A DNA stretch of 58,468 bases, from contig JAUYEF010000141.1 of the NCBI GenBank assembly GCA_030691635.1, forward strand, positions 1-58,468. The letters run 5' to 3'. Under the pieces are notes generated by a model, which worked only from the letters and a program-made list of their open reading frames with translations, ran no database searches and had not been told where the DNA came from. Positions 15,462 through 21,491 of the stretch are shown here, piece after piece. This DNA is from Bacillota bacterium (GTDB lineage Bacteria; Bacillota; Sulfobacillia; JAUYEF01). Numbering within the stretch: the first letter of the stretch is position 1; the number at the start of each line of letters is the position of its first letter. The position numbers and the translations under genes were made by a program.

Positions 15462-17201
15462 ATGAACCTGGTTACATTGACCATAAATGACCAGAAGGTC
15501 CAGGTGGAGCAGGGCACGACCGTGCTCGACGCCGCAAAGAAGATCGGCATCGACATCCCGACTCTGTGCTACCTAGAGGACATCAACGCCATCGGGGCGT
15601 GCCGCATATGCGTGGTCGAGGTCAAGGGCGCAAAGACGCTTCAGGCTTCGTGCGTGCTGCCGGCCACGGAAGGCATGGTGGTTTCCACGAATACCCCGGC
15701 CGTCCGCGAGTCGCGGCGCACGACGCTCGACTTGATCCTGTCCAACCACCCGATGGAATGCCTCACGTGCATCAGAAACCGGAACTGCGAACTCCAGGAG
15801 ATGGCCGAGAAGTTCGGGATCCGTGAGGTCAAGTACGCGGGCGAGCATTCGTATAGCGATGTCGACATGTCGTCGCCTTCGCTCAAGAGGGACCCGCAGA
15901 AGTGCGTTCTTTGCCGCAGGTGTGTGGCGGTATGCGAGAAAGTCCAGACGGTGAGCGCCATAGGCCCGCAGAACAGGGGCTTCAAAACCGTGATCGCCCC
16001 GGGGCTTGGGGCATCCATGTTGGACTCAGACTGCGTTACGTGCGGCCAGTGCACACTGGTGTGCCCGACCGGCGCGCTCTATGAAGGCGATGAAATAGAC
16101 CAGGTGTGGGCCGCCCTGGCCGACCCGCAGAAGCATGTCGTGGTGCAGACTGCGCCGGCTACGAGAGTGTCCATCGGTGAACCGTTCGGATATGAGCCCG
16201 GGACCGTGTCGACCGGGAAGCTTGTCGCCGCGCTGCGGCGTCTCGGCTTCGACAAGGTATTCGATACGAACTTCTCCGCCGACCTGACGATCATGGAGGA
16301 AGGCTACGAGTTCATCGACAGGGTGAAGAACAATGGAGTGCTCCCCCTGATCTCATCCTGCAGCCCTGGGTGGATCAAGTTCATCGAGCACTTCTACCCG
16401 CAGCTGCTGCCGAACCTGTCGAGCTGCAAGTCGCCTCAGCAGATGTTCGGCGCCATCGTGAAGACGTACTATGCCGAGAAGGCGGGAATCGACCCCAAGA
16501 ACATCGTGTGCGTGTCTCTGATGCCCTGCACGGCCAAGAAATTCGAAGCCAGGCGGCCCGAGATGCGCTCAAGCGGCTACCAGGACGTGGACTACGTGCT
16601 GACCGTCCGCGAACTCGCGCGGATGATCAAGCAGGCGGGCATCGACTTCGTATCCTTGCCGGAAGAGGACTATGACGACCCGCTCGGCACGTCCACAGGC
16701 GCGGCCGTGATCTTCGGCGTCACAGGTGGCGTGATGGAGGCTGCCCTCCGTACCGCGTACGAAGTGTTGACCGGCGAGACTCTGCAGCGGGTCGAGTTTG
16801 ACGCGGTCCGCGGCCTGGAAGGCGTCAAGGAAGCCGTCGTCGACGTCGGAGGGCTCAAGGTGCGCGTCGCGGTCGCCAACTCACTCGGCTGCGCGAGACG
16901 CGTCCTCGACACGGTCGTTTCCGGCGAGAAGCAATACGACTTCATCGAGATAATGGGTTGCCCGTCCGGCTGCATCGGCGGCGGTGGGCAGCCGATCCCG
17001 ACGAACCTTGAGATCAGAGGGAGACGAATGGCCGGCATCTACAGCGCGGACGAGAGATCCACGATCCGCAAGTCACACGAGAACCCTGCGGTCAAGAAGC
17101 TCTACGAGGAGTTTCTCGGGCACCCGCTCGGCCACAAGTCGCACGAGCTGCTTCACACGCACTACGTGGCGCGGGGCAGGTATCCTGGTTTCAAGAAGTA
17201 G
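15462..17201 (+). CDS. hydA: [FeFe] hydrogenase catalytic subunit HydA (trimeric, NAD(P)-linked type)
   Basis: This 579-aa enzyme makes or takes up H2 at an H-cluster. Order: plant-type [2Fe-2S] domain (1-75; GACRICVVEV), the histidine/cysteine [4Fe-4S] region (about 78-117; CLTCIRNRNCELQ), two [4Fe-4S] motifs (CVLCRRCVAVC; CVTCGQCTLVCP), then the catalytic domain with L1 SSCSPGWIKF, L2 MPCTAKKFEA and L3 IMGCPSGCIGGGGQP, and the small-subunit-like end HELLHTHYVARGRYP. L1 has S-P in place of C-P and L3 has M-G-C-P-S in place of M-A-C-P-G, both known in clostridial multimeric enzymes. SD GGGAGGCG precedes the ATG. With HydB and HydC it should form the bifurcating-type complex. Confidence 0.94.
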   Translation: MNLVTLTINDQKVQVEQGTTVLDAAKKIGIDIPTLCYLEDINAIGACRICVVEVKGAKTLQASCVLPATEGMVVSTNTPAVRESRRTTLDLILSNHPMECLTCIRNRNCELQEMAEKFGIREVKYAGEHSYSDVDMSSPSLKRDPQKCVLCRRCVAVCEKVQTVSAIGPQNRGFKTVIAPGLGASMLDSDCVTCGQCTLVCPTGALYEGDEIDQVWAALADPQKHVVVQTAPATRVSIGEPFGYEPGTVSTGKLVAALRRLGFDKVFDTNFSADLTIMEEGYEFIDRVKNNGVLPLISSCSPGWIKFIEHFYPQLLPNLSSCKSPQQMFGAIVKTYYAEKAGIDPKNIVCVSLMPCTAKKFEARRPEMRSSGYQDVDYVLTVRELARMIKQAGIDFVSLPEEDYDDPLGTSTGAAVIFGVTGGVMEAALRTAYEVLTGETLQRVEFDAVRGLEGVKEAVVDVGGLKVRVAVANSLGCARRVLDTVVSGEKQYDFIEIMGCPSGCIGGGGQPIPTNLEIRGRRMAGIYSADERSTIRKSHENPAVKKLYEEFLGHPLGHKSHELLHTHYVARGRYPGFKK

Positions 17202-17232
17202 GCGGTCTCAAGACCAGAGCCCTCGGCTGTTG

Positions 17233-17266
17233 GAGGCCCCCGGATGGCACGGGGGCCTCTTCTTGT
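17233..17266 (+). terminator. rho-independent terminator after hydA
   Basis: GAGGCCCCC (17233-17241) pairs perfectly with GGGGGCCTC (17251-17259) around a nine-base loop, followed by the T-rich TTCTTGT. It ends the hydrogenase operon 31 bp after the hydA stop. Confidence 0.85.
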
Positions 17267-17310
17267 ACTGGAGGGGCCGTTCGCTGCAGTGGAAAACCCT
17301 GTGGCCTGCC

Positions 17311-17348
17311 TTGACAAAGTGGGCTGCCTTAGTTAAATATAAGAAGGC
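17311..17348 (+). promoter_or_regulatory. candidate promoter and overlapping inverted repeat for the PTS genes
   Basis: TTGACA at 17311-17316 and TTAAAT at 17333-17338 are 16 bp apart in an otherwise GC-rich region. An inverted repeat GCCTT-N13-AAGGC (17326-17348) spans the -10 element, where a repressor would block initiation. The promoter points to the EIIA gene at 17515. Confidence 0.5.
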
Positions 17349-17430
17349 TGCAAGACGCCCGGCATCGACCTACGAATGACCTGCGGAAGTCTGGAGTTTG
17401 AAGTCGCTTCAGAAGTCCCGAAACTGCGAC

Positions 17431-17486
17431 TGCGCCAGAAGCTCACGTTGCGCCAGAAGACCCACGTTGCGCCAGAAGACCCACCC
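17431..17486. repeat. three tandem 18-19-bp repeats upstream of the EIIA gene
   Basis: Units TGCGCCAGAAGCTCACGT (17431), TGCGCCAGAAGACCCACGT (17449) and TGCGCCAGAAGACCCACCC (17468) follow each other without gaps, between the candidate promoter and the EIIA start. They share TGCGCCAGAAG. They could be regulator sites in the leader or replication slippage. Confidence 0.7.
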
Positions 17487-17514
17487 GTCGGGCAACATTC
17501 CCCGGGCAGGTGTG

Positions 17515-17991
17515 ATGGAATTGGCGATTGAGATCAGTCCTGAGAGAATAAGGCTCGGAGCCTCCGCGCGAGACTGGCGGGCGGCGATCAGGCTCGCCGG
17601 CCGACTGCTCATGGTTCACGGCGCCGTTAGCGCCGAGTACGTTCTGGCGATGGAGCAGGTCATTGATGAGGCAGGTCCCTACTGTGTCGTGGCGCCCGGC
17701 CTCGCATTGCCTCACGCGCGGCCTGGGTCTTGGGTGTCGAGTTGCTCCGTGGGAGTGCTGGTGCTCAGGTCACCGGTGACGTTCGGCTGCCGCAGCAACG
17801 ACCCTGTCGACGTGCTCATCCCGTTCGCGACAAAGGACTGCACGTCGCACATACGGGCGCTCGCAGAGCTCTCGCGCATGTTCTCTGTGCCAGCAAGCCT
17901 GCGCACCATCAGGCTGGCCAGGCATGAGGTAGAAGTCGCCCGTTTCTTCGGTGCACACCCGGCTGCCGGGGGTGGTGGTGTGTGGTCGTGA
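17515..17991 (+). CDS. PTS EIIA component (fructose/mannitol-type fold)
   Basis: EIIA proteins of this fold accept phosphate from HPr on a histidine and pass it to EIIB. In this 158-aa protein the expected histidine is H67 in VVAPGLALPHARPG, followed by VSSCSVGVLVLRSPVTFG and DVLIPFATKDCTSHIRAL, which match the family. ATG 17515 is chosen because family similarity starts there; the SD is weak (GGGCAGGTG). The EIIB gene follows 71 bp later, but no membrane EIIC, HPr or sugar kinase other than glycerate kinase is in sight. The pair may act with a distant EIIC or as a phosphorylation-based regulator. Confidence 0.83.
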   Translation: MELAIEISPERIRLGASARDWRAAIRLAGRLLMVHGAVSAEYVLAMEQVIDEAGPYCVVAPGLALPHARPGSWVSSCSVGVLVLRSPVTFGCRSNDPVDVLIPFATKDCTSHIRALAELSRMFSVPASLRTIRLARHEVEVARFFGAHPAAGGGGVWS

Positions 17992-18062
17992 CACGGGAAC
18001 ACCCCCAGTCAGGTGTGTACGCTGGTGACTGACGTTGGCAGCCCGTCCGGTGGTGAATTGTC

Positions 18063-18413
18063 ATGACATGCCAAGGCATCCCGTCCGGCGGTGAGTCAAC
18101 CGGTCCCGCGCTCCGGATCGCTGTCGTGTGCGTTTGCGGGTGCGTCAGCAGCTTGATACTCAAATACGGCCTCGAAGAAGTCACCCGTGAGCTCGGCCTC
18201 CAGCGCGTGATCGTGGAAGTCCGGGACCCAGGCCACCTTCGTGAGGGCGGGTACGATGCGCTGTTTTGCATGAGTGAGATTGCCTCCCGGATCGCGACGC
18301 CGTTCGTTTCCCGCGTTTACGCAGTCGTGAACGCCTTTGACCGGCAGGAACTGAGAATTCTTCTTCAAGATGCCCTCGCGAAACGTGCTGTTCCCATACA
18401 GCAAGAAGAGTAA
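18063..18413 (+). CDS. PTS EIIB-like component (ascorbate/galactitol type) with cysteine-rich P-loop
   Basis: This EIIB-like protein of 116 aa begins its fold at LRIAVVCVCGCVSSLIL, where families of this type have a phosphocysteine in V-V-C-G-x-G-x-x-S-S. The aligned nucleophile would be C23, but C25 and C27 also occur, and the usual glycine after the nucleophile is valine. The rest (VEVRDPGHLREGGYDALFCMSEIASRI, YAVVNAFDRQEL) fits the Rossmann-like EIIB fold. GGTGGTG seven bases before ATG 18063 may be the SD. It follows EIIA and has no EIIC after it; a selenocysteine tRNA comes next. Phosphotransfer is inferred; metal or redox binding by the C-x-C-x-C is an alternative. Confidence 0.72.
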   Translation: MTCQGIPSGGESTGPALRIAVVCVCGCVSSLILKYGLEEVTRELGLQRVIVEVRDPGHLREGGYDALFCMSEIASRIATPFVSRVYAVVNAFDRQELRILLQDALAKRAVPIQQEE

Positions 18414-18502
18414 CGTACACGTGGAGGTCGCAGCCCGACATGCACTCGACGTGTGCGGGTCGCGCTCTAGAACGGCAGGGAGCGCGTTTACTAGCTCAAG
18501 AA

Positions 18503-18530
18503 CAAGCGCCGCTACGCGCTTGATTTTACA
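18503..18530 (+). terminator. possible weak terminator after the EIIB gene
   Basis: CAAGCGC pairs with GCGCTTG around CGCTAC and is followed by ATTTTA. It lies 90 bp after the EIIB stop and partly overlaps the -35 of the tRNA promoter. The T-tract is short, so efficiency is doubtful. Confidence 0.35.
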
Positions 18531-18549
18531 TGCGCGTTTTGGCTATAAT
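18520..18549 (+). promoter_or_regulatory. promoter of the selenocysteine tRNA gene
   Basis: TTGATT (18520-18525) and a perfect TATAAT (18544-18549) are 18 bp apart. Initiation about seven bases later would leave a leader of roughly a dozen bases before the mature tRNA at 18568. Confidence 0.7.
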
Positions 18550-18567
18550 GCGAGTGCACGGTGTCAA

Positions 18568-18666
18568 GGGAGCAGATGGATTCTGGTGTTTCCCGCGGCC
18601 TTCAAAGCCGTTGACGGGTGCAGGCAATGTGCCCGTGGTGGGTTCGATTCCCACATGCTCCCGCCA
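18568..18666 (+). tRNA. selC: tRNA-Sec (anticodon UCA)
   Basis: The 99-base gene has the features of bacterial selenocysteine tRNA. The acceptor GGGAGCA pairs with TGCTCCC; an extended D-arm follows; the anticodon stem CGGC/GCCG closes the loop CTTCAAA with anticodon TCA at 18602-18604; a long variable arm is formed by CGGGTGCA and TGTGCCCG; the T-arm is GTGGG-TTCGATT-CCCAC; and CCA is encoded. It decodes UGA as selenocysteine with SelB and a SECIS hairpin. The D-stem as I draw it has two mismatches, so its exact fold should be checked. I found no in-frame-UGA selenoprotein in the window, but its presence implies selA, selB and selD elsewhere. Confidence 0.93.
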
Positions 18667-18764
18667 GCTTCATCAACCTGCCGCCATGCTCATCCGATGA
18701 GCCCGTGTCCGTCGCAGGCATATGCCTTCCGGCCGTCCCACATCTGCTCAGGCTCGGCATCTCG

Positions 18765-18926
18765 CTATACCTGCTGCATTTCCTCACCACAGCACGTCTT
18801 CATGACAGGAGAGGAACTCCCGCACGACTTGCATGCGTAGGAACCCTTCTGCGCCATCGGGACACCACAGCAGAAGTCCGGAAGCTCAGAAGCCTTTCCG
18901 CATTTCGGGCACGCGTATTTCGCCAC
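18765..18926 (-). CDS. small double zinc-ribbon protein
   Basis: The 53-aa protein begins at a GTG (18926) five bases after a strong GGAGGTG. It is built of two similar halves, each with paired cysteines: Y-A-C-P-K-C-G-K then D-F-C-C-G-V-P-M, and Y-A-C-K-S-C-G then K-T-C-C-G-E-E-M. The eight cysteines fit two zinc ribbons or a rubredoxin-like iron site. The halves look like an internal duplication of about 27 residues. It is convergent with the selenocysteine tRNA and divergent from glycerate kinase. Small proteins with this C-P-x-C-G ... C-C-G-x-P-M pattern occur in anaerobes without a known role. Confidence 0.75.
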   Translation of the reverse strand: MAKYACPKCGKASELPDFCCGVPMAQKGSYACKSCGSSSPVMKTCCGEEMQQV

Positions 18927-18977
18927 AATATCACCTCCGAGGAACAAGCCATAGTTTTCCCAGGGCATTCCATCCTA

Positions 18978-18991
18978 GCCTTCATGAAGGC
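18978..18991. promoter_or_regulatory. 14-bp perfect palindrome upstream of the zinc-ribbon gene
   Basis: GCCTTCATGAAGGC is its own reverse complement and lies about 50 bp upstream of the GTG start on the minus strand, within the region divergent from glycerate kinase. It may be an operator; no regulator can be named. Confidence 0.3.
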
Positions 18992-19067
18992 CCAAAGGCC
19001 ATTCCCATCGAAACCAGTCTCACCGGAGCCAGGCAATGGCGCCGGGCGGTTCAAACGCGTGTTCGGG

Positions 19068-19099
19068 TTATGCACAGTCTGTTTGTAACCTGTGGATAA
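19068..19099. promoter_or_regulatory. inverted pair of DnaA-box-like sites upstream of glycerate kinase
   Basis: TTATGCACAG (19068-19077) and CTGTGGATAA (19090-19099) form a 10-bp inverted repeat with one mismatch around a 12-bp spacer. The right arm is a perfect DnaA box (TTATCCACA on the minus strand); the left has one change. They lie 60-90 bp before the glycerate kinase start. DnaA-controlled transcription or an unrelated dimeric repressor are both possible. Confidence 0.4.
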
Positions 19100-19158
19100 A
19101 GTGCTGGTAGTGCTATTGGCATGGGGAATATTCATGCATGGGATGGGAGACTTTGCGC

Positions 19159-20316
19159 ATGAAAGTGGTTGTAGCGCCCAATTCGTTCAAAGGCAGCCTT
19201 GACGCCGTGCGTGTTGCCGCCGCGATGAAGCGTGGCATCCTCGGAGTCGACCCACGGGTGGCGGTGGTCGAAGTTCCCATGGCGGACGGCGGGGAGGGCA
19301 CAGTCGAAGCCGTGACCGGGGCGACGGGCGGCACCATCCGTGCTGTCCAGGTCACCGGTCCTACCGGCACGCCTGTGGAAGCACGGTATGGAATCCTTGG
19401 CGACAAGAGGACCGCAGTCATGGAGATGGCTGCGGCGGCAGGACTACCGCTGGTGCCGGAGCACTTGAGGGATCCACTCGTGACCACGACTTACGGTGTA
19501 GGCGAGATGATCGCCGACGCCGTGAGGCAGGGTATCCGGCGGATCGTCATCGGCATCGGCGGCAGCGCGACGAACGACGGAGGAGCCGGCATGGCGCAGG
19601 CTCTTGGGGCGCGCCTGCTGGACTCCACGGGCCAACCGCTCGGACCGGGGGGCGCGGAGCTTCTGAGGCTTGAGCGCGTGTCCCTCGATTGCATGCCGCC
19701 GGAGATCCGGGAGCTGGAAGTCACCGTCGCCTGCGACGTCGACAACCCGCTTTACGGCCCCCGGGGAGCGGCTGCAATTTACGGGCCACAGAAGGGTGCG
19801 ACGCCCGAGAAAGTCGAAATCCTGGATAGGGCGCTCAGGCGCTTCGCGGAAGTCGTGGAGCATGACCTGCATATTGACGTGGCCTCTGTGCCGGGAGCGG
19901 GTGCCGCAGGCGGTCTGGGAGCCGGGCTTATGGTATTCCTGCGCGCCGAACTGCGTTCGGGCACAGAGCTGGTCAGCGACGTGGTGCGTCTGGCAGAGAA
20001 AGCCCAAGGAGCCAGCCTCGTCATCACTGGCGAGGGCAAGATGGACAGGCAGACACTCATGGGGAAGGTGCCCCAGGGTGTGGCAGGAATCTCCCGCCGC
20101 CTGGGCGTGCCTGTGGTCGCCATCGTCGGTTCATATGTGGGTCCGCTGGACGAGATTCATGCCGCGGGAATCGAGGCCGTGTTCCCGGCGCTGGCGGGCC
20201 CGGTATCGCTCCGGGAGGCGATGGGGGCGGCTGCCGAGAACATAGAGGCGACCACGGCACAAGTGTTCAGGCTGTTTTGCATGGCTCGGGAGCAGAGGAG
20301 AGGGATGATTGAGTGA
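19159..20316 (+). CDS. glycerate 2-kinase
   Basis: This 385-aa protein of the GarK/GlxK family phosphorylates glycerate with ATP, giving 2-phosphoglycerate for glycolysis. It shows the family start [19 protein letters not shown], then [59 protein letters not shown], and [25 protein letters not shown] 19159 is used because GGGAGA lies eight bases upstream and the family begins at M-K; an upstream ATG at 19138 is in frame. The next gene (Nudix) starts within its stop. Its position a short distance from the EIIA/EIIB pair hints at sugar-acid metabolism, but the tRNA-Sec and zinc-ribbon genes separate them. Confidence 0.93.
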   Translation: MKVVVAPNSFKGSLDAVRVAAAMKRGILGVDPRVAVVEVPMADGGEGTVEAVTGATGGTIRAVQVTGPTGTPVEARYGILGDKRTAVMEMAAAAGLPLVPEHLRDPLVTTTYGVGEMIADAVRQGIRRIVIGIGGSATNDGGAGMAQALGARLLDSTGQPLGPGGAELLRLERVSLDCMPPEIRELEVTVACDVDNPLYGPRGAAAIYGPQKGATPEKVEILDRALRRFAEVVEHDLHIDVASVPGAGAAGGLGAGLMVFLRAELRSGTELVSDVVRLAEKAQGASLVITGEGKMDRQTLMGKVPQGVAGISRRLGVPVVAIVGSYVGPLDEIHAAGIEAVFPALAGPVSLREAMGAAAENIEATTAQVFRLFCMAREQRRGMIE

Positions 20317-20729
20317 TTCGAGAGCATTCGGCGGGTGGAGTGGCTTACTGCAGGACAGGTCAGGGCACCGATGTGCTGTTGATACGCGACAGGTTCGGCC
20401 GGTGGACCTTGCCTAAGGGCATCATCGAGCCGGGCGAGCAACCCGAAGAGGCCGCTCTTCGCGAGATTCGAGAGGAGACAGGGATCACGGGGACCATCGA
20501 GTGCGCCATCGGGAGCACGACCTACTGGTACACGAACGTTGAAGGAGACCGCGTGCACAAGGTCGTGGACTACTTCCTGGTGGAGGCCGTCTCCATGGAG
20601 ATCCGGGCCGAGGCATCGGAAATCGAAGAGGCGGTATGGGTGCCGTTGGAGCGAGTGCTGGAGATAGAGCACTACGCCAACAACAGGAGACTTGTGGAAA
20701 GCGCTCTGGCGCTGCTGAAGAACCGGTAG
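20313..20729 (+). CDS. Nudix hydrolase
   Basis: This Nudix protein of 138 aa starts at a GTG that overlaps the glycerate kinase stop (GTGA). The Nudix box is complete: [23 protein letters not shown] (about residues 36-58), the motif that positions Mg2+ for cleavage of nucleoside diphosphates linked to another moiety. Flanking elements SAGGVAYCR and GRWTLPKG match the ADP-ribose/diadenosine-polyphosphate-type group. The [10 protein letters not shown] strand resembles the NTP/Ap4A-hydrolase subgroup, but substrate is open. Translational coupling with glycerate kinase suggests house-cleaning or co-regulation with no direct pathway link. Confidence 0.9.
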   Translation: MIREHSAGGVAYCRTGQGTDVLLIRDRFGRWTLPKGIIEPGEQPEEAALREIREETGITGTIECAIGSTTYWYTNVEGDRVHKVVDYFLVEAVSMEIRAEASEIEEAVWVPLERVLEIEHYANNRRLVESALALLKNR

Positions 20730-20834
20730 TCGCGTGGGTCAAAACACTTTCCGCTCGCGCTTGACGCTGGCAGGAATTGTAAGCACCGTGCCGAATACTC
20801 TCAAGGGGCGCTGGTAAGGAGGCGCTCCTTTCGT

Positions 20835-21491
20835 TTGAACCGCGGGATTCTGATCGTGCTTTTGGCCATTTCCCTTCTTGTGGCGCTCCGCCTCTCAGGG
20901 GTTCTCCCAAGGCAGACCGGTCTGGGCAAGTTCGTCCTCCTCTACGTCTACGAAGCCAACACCCATACTCAGGCAGGCTCCGGTGAAGGGCCCGGCGCGC
21001 CGCCTGCCCCGGGCACATACAGCGACGGCGCACGAGAGCAGGTCATGGTGTTGGACAACGACCGTCTCTATGTGGCTCGAGGAGCACTGCCCTGGGCTGC
21101 AACCCAGGTCTGCGTCATCAGAGAGACATCCTTCGCTGGAGTTGTCGCCGCCCAGAGGCTCCTGCAGACAGCAAGGTCATCGCTTACCGGGCACGTCGGA
21201 CAGAGTGCCGGCCCAGGCCTCTTCGACCACACGTACCGGATCGCGGTCGTGACACCCGGCGGCGCTGTCAAGATCGAGATCGGGGGCACATCAAAGGTCC
21301 TGTCTGCAGGGGAATCCTGGAACGTGATCGCCCGGAGGCAGGATGGCCAAGTGATACTCATCGAAGAGATGGCGGAAAACGCAGCTCTGCTCGAAGAGCT
21401 GGCCAGGCTCGATGAGCAAGCCTCACGGGTTTCATTCTGCAACTACGGCGTCTGGGACACAAGCTGGGTGGGGAGGCCCAGAGGCCGGTGA
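20835..21491 (+). CDS. membrane-anchored protein of unknown function, partner of the lipase-like gene
   Basis: I do not recognise a family for this 218-aa protein. Residues 4-22 (GILIVLLAISLLVALRLSGV) form a signal or anchor segment; the rest is predicted extracytoplasmic. It has a low-complexity stretch (GSGEGPGAPPAPGTYSDG) around 48-65 and then a probable beta-rich domain (IAVVTPGGAVKIEIGG, SAGESWNVIARRQDGQVILIEEM). The TTG start follows AAGGAGG by 12 bases. The stop overlaps the GTG of the following 827-aa hydrolase by four bases, so the two are translated together and may work together on the cell surface. The domain could be a carbohydrate or peptidoglycan binder, but that is a guess. 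Confidence 0.65.
   Translation: MNRGILIVLLAISLLVALRLSGVLPRQTGLGKFVLLYVYEANTHTQAGSGEGPGAPPAPGTYSDGAREQVMVLDNDRLYVARGALPWAATQVCVIRETSFAGVVAAQRLLQTARSSLTGHVGQSAGPGLFDHTYRIAVVTPGGAVKIEIGGTSKVLSAGESWNVIARRQDGQVILIEEMAENAALLEELARLDEQASRVSFCNYGVWDTSWVGRPRGR

Noticed and set aside
17401-17490. A CRISPR-like array
   Set aside because: The three units are contiguous with no spacers and there are no cas genes; they are plain tandem repeats.
18667-19037. A selenoprotein or SECIS element next to selC
   Set aside because: No frame with an internal TGA flanked by conserved protein sequence was found; the only supported gene is the zinc-ribbon protein on the minus strand.
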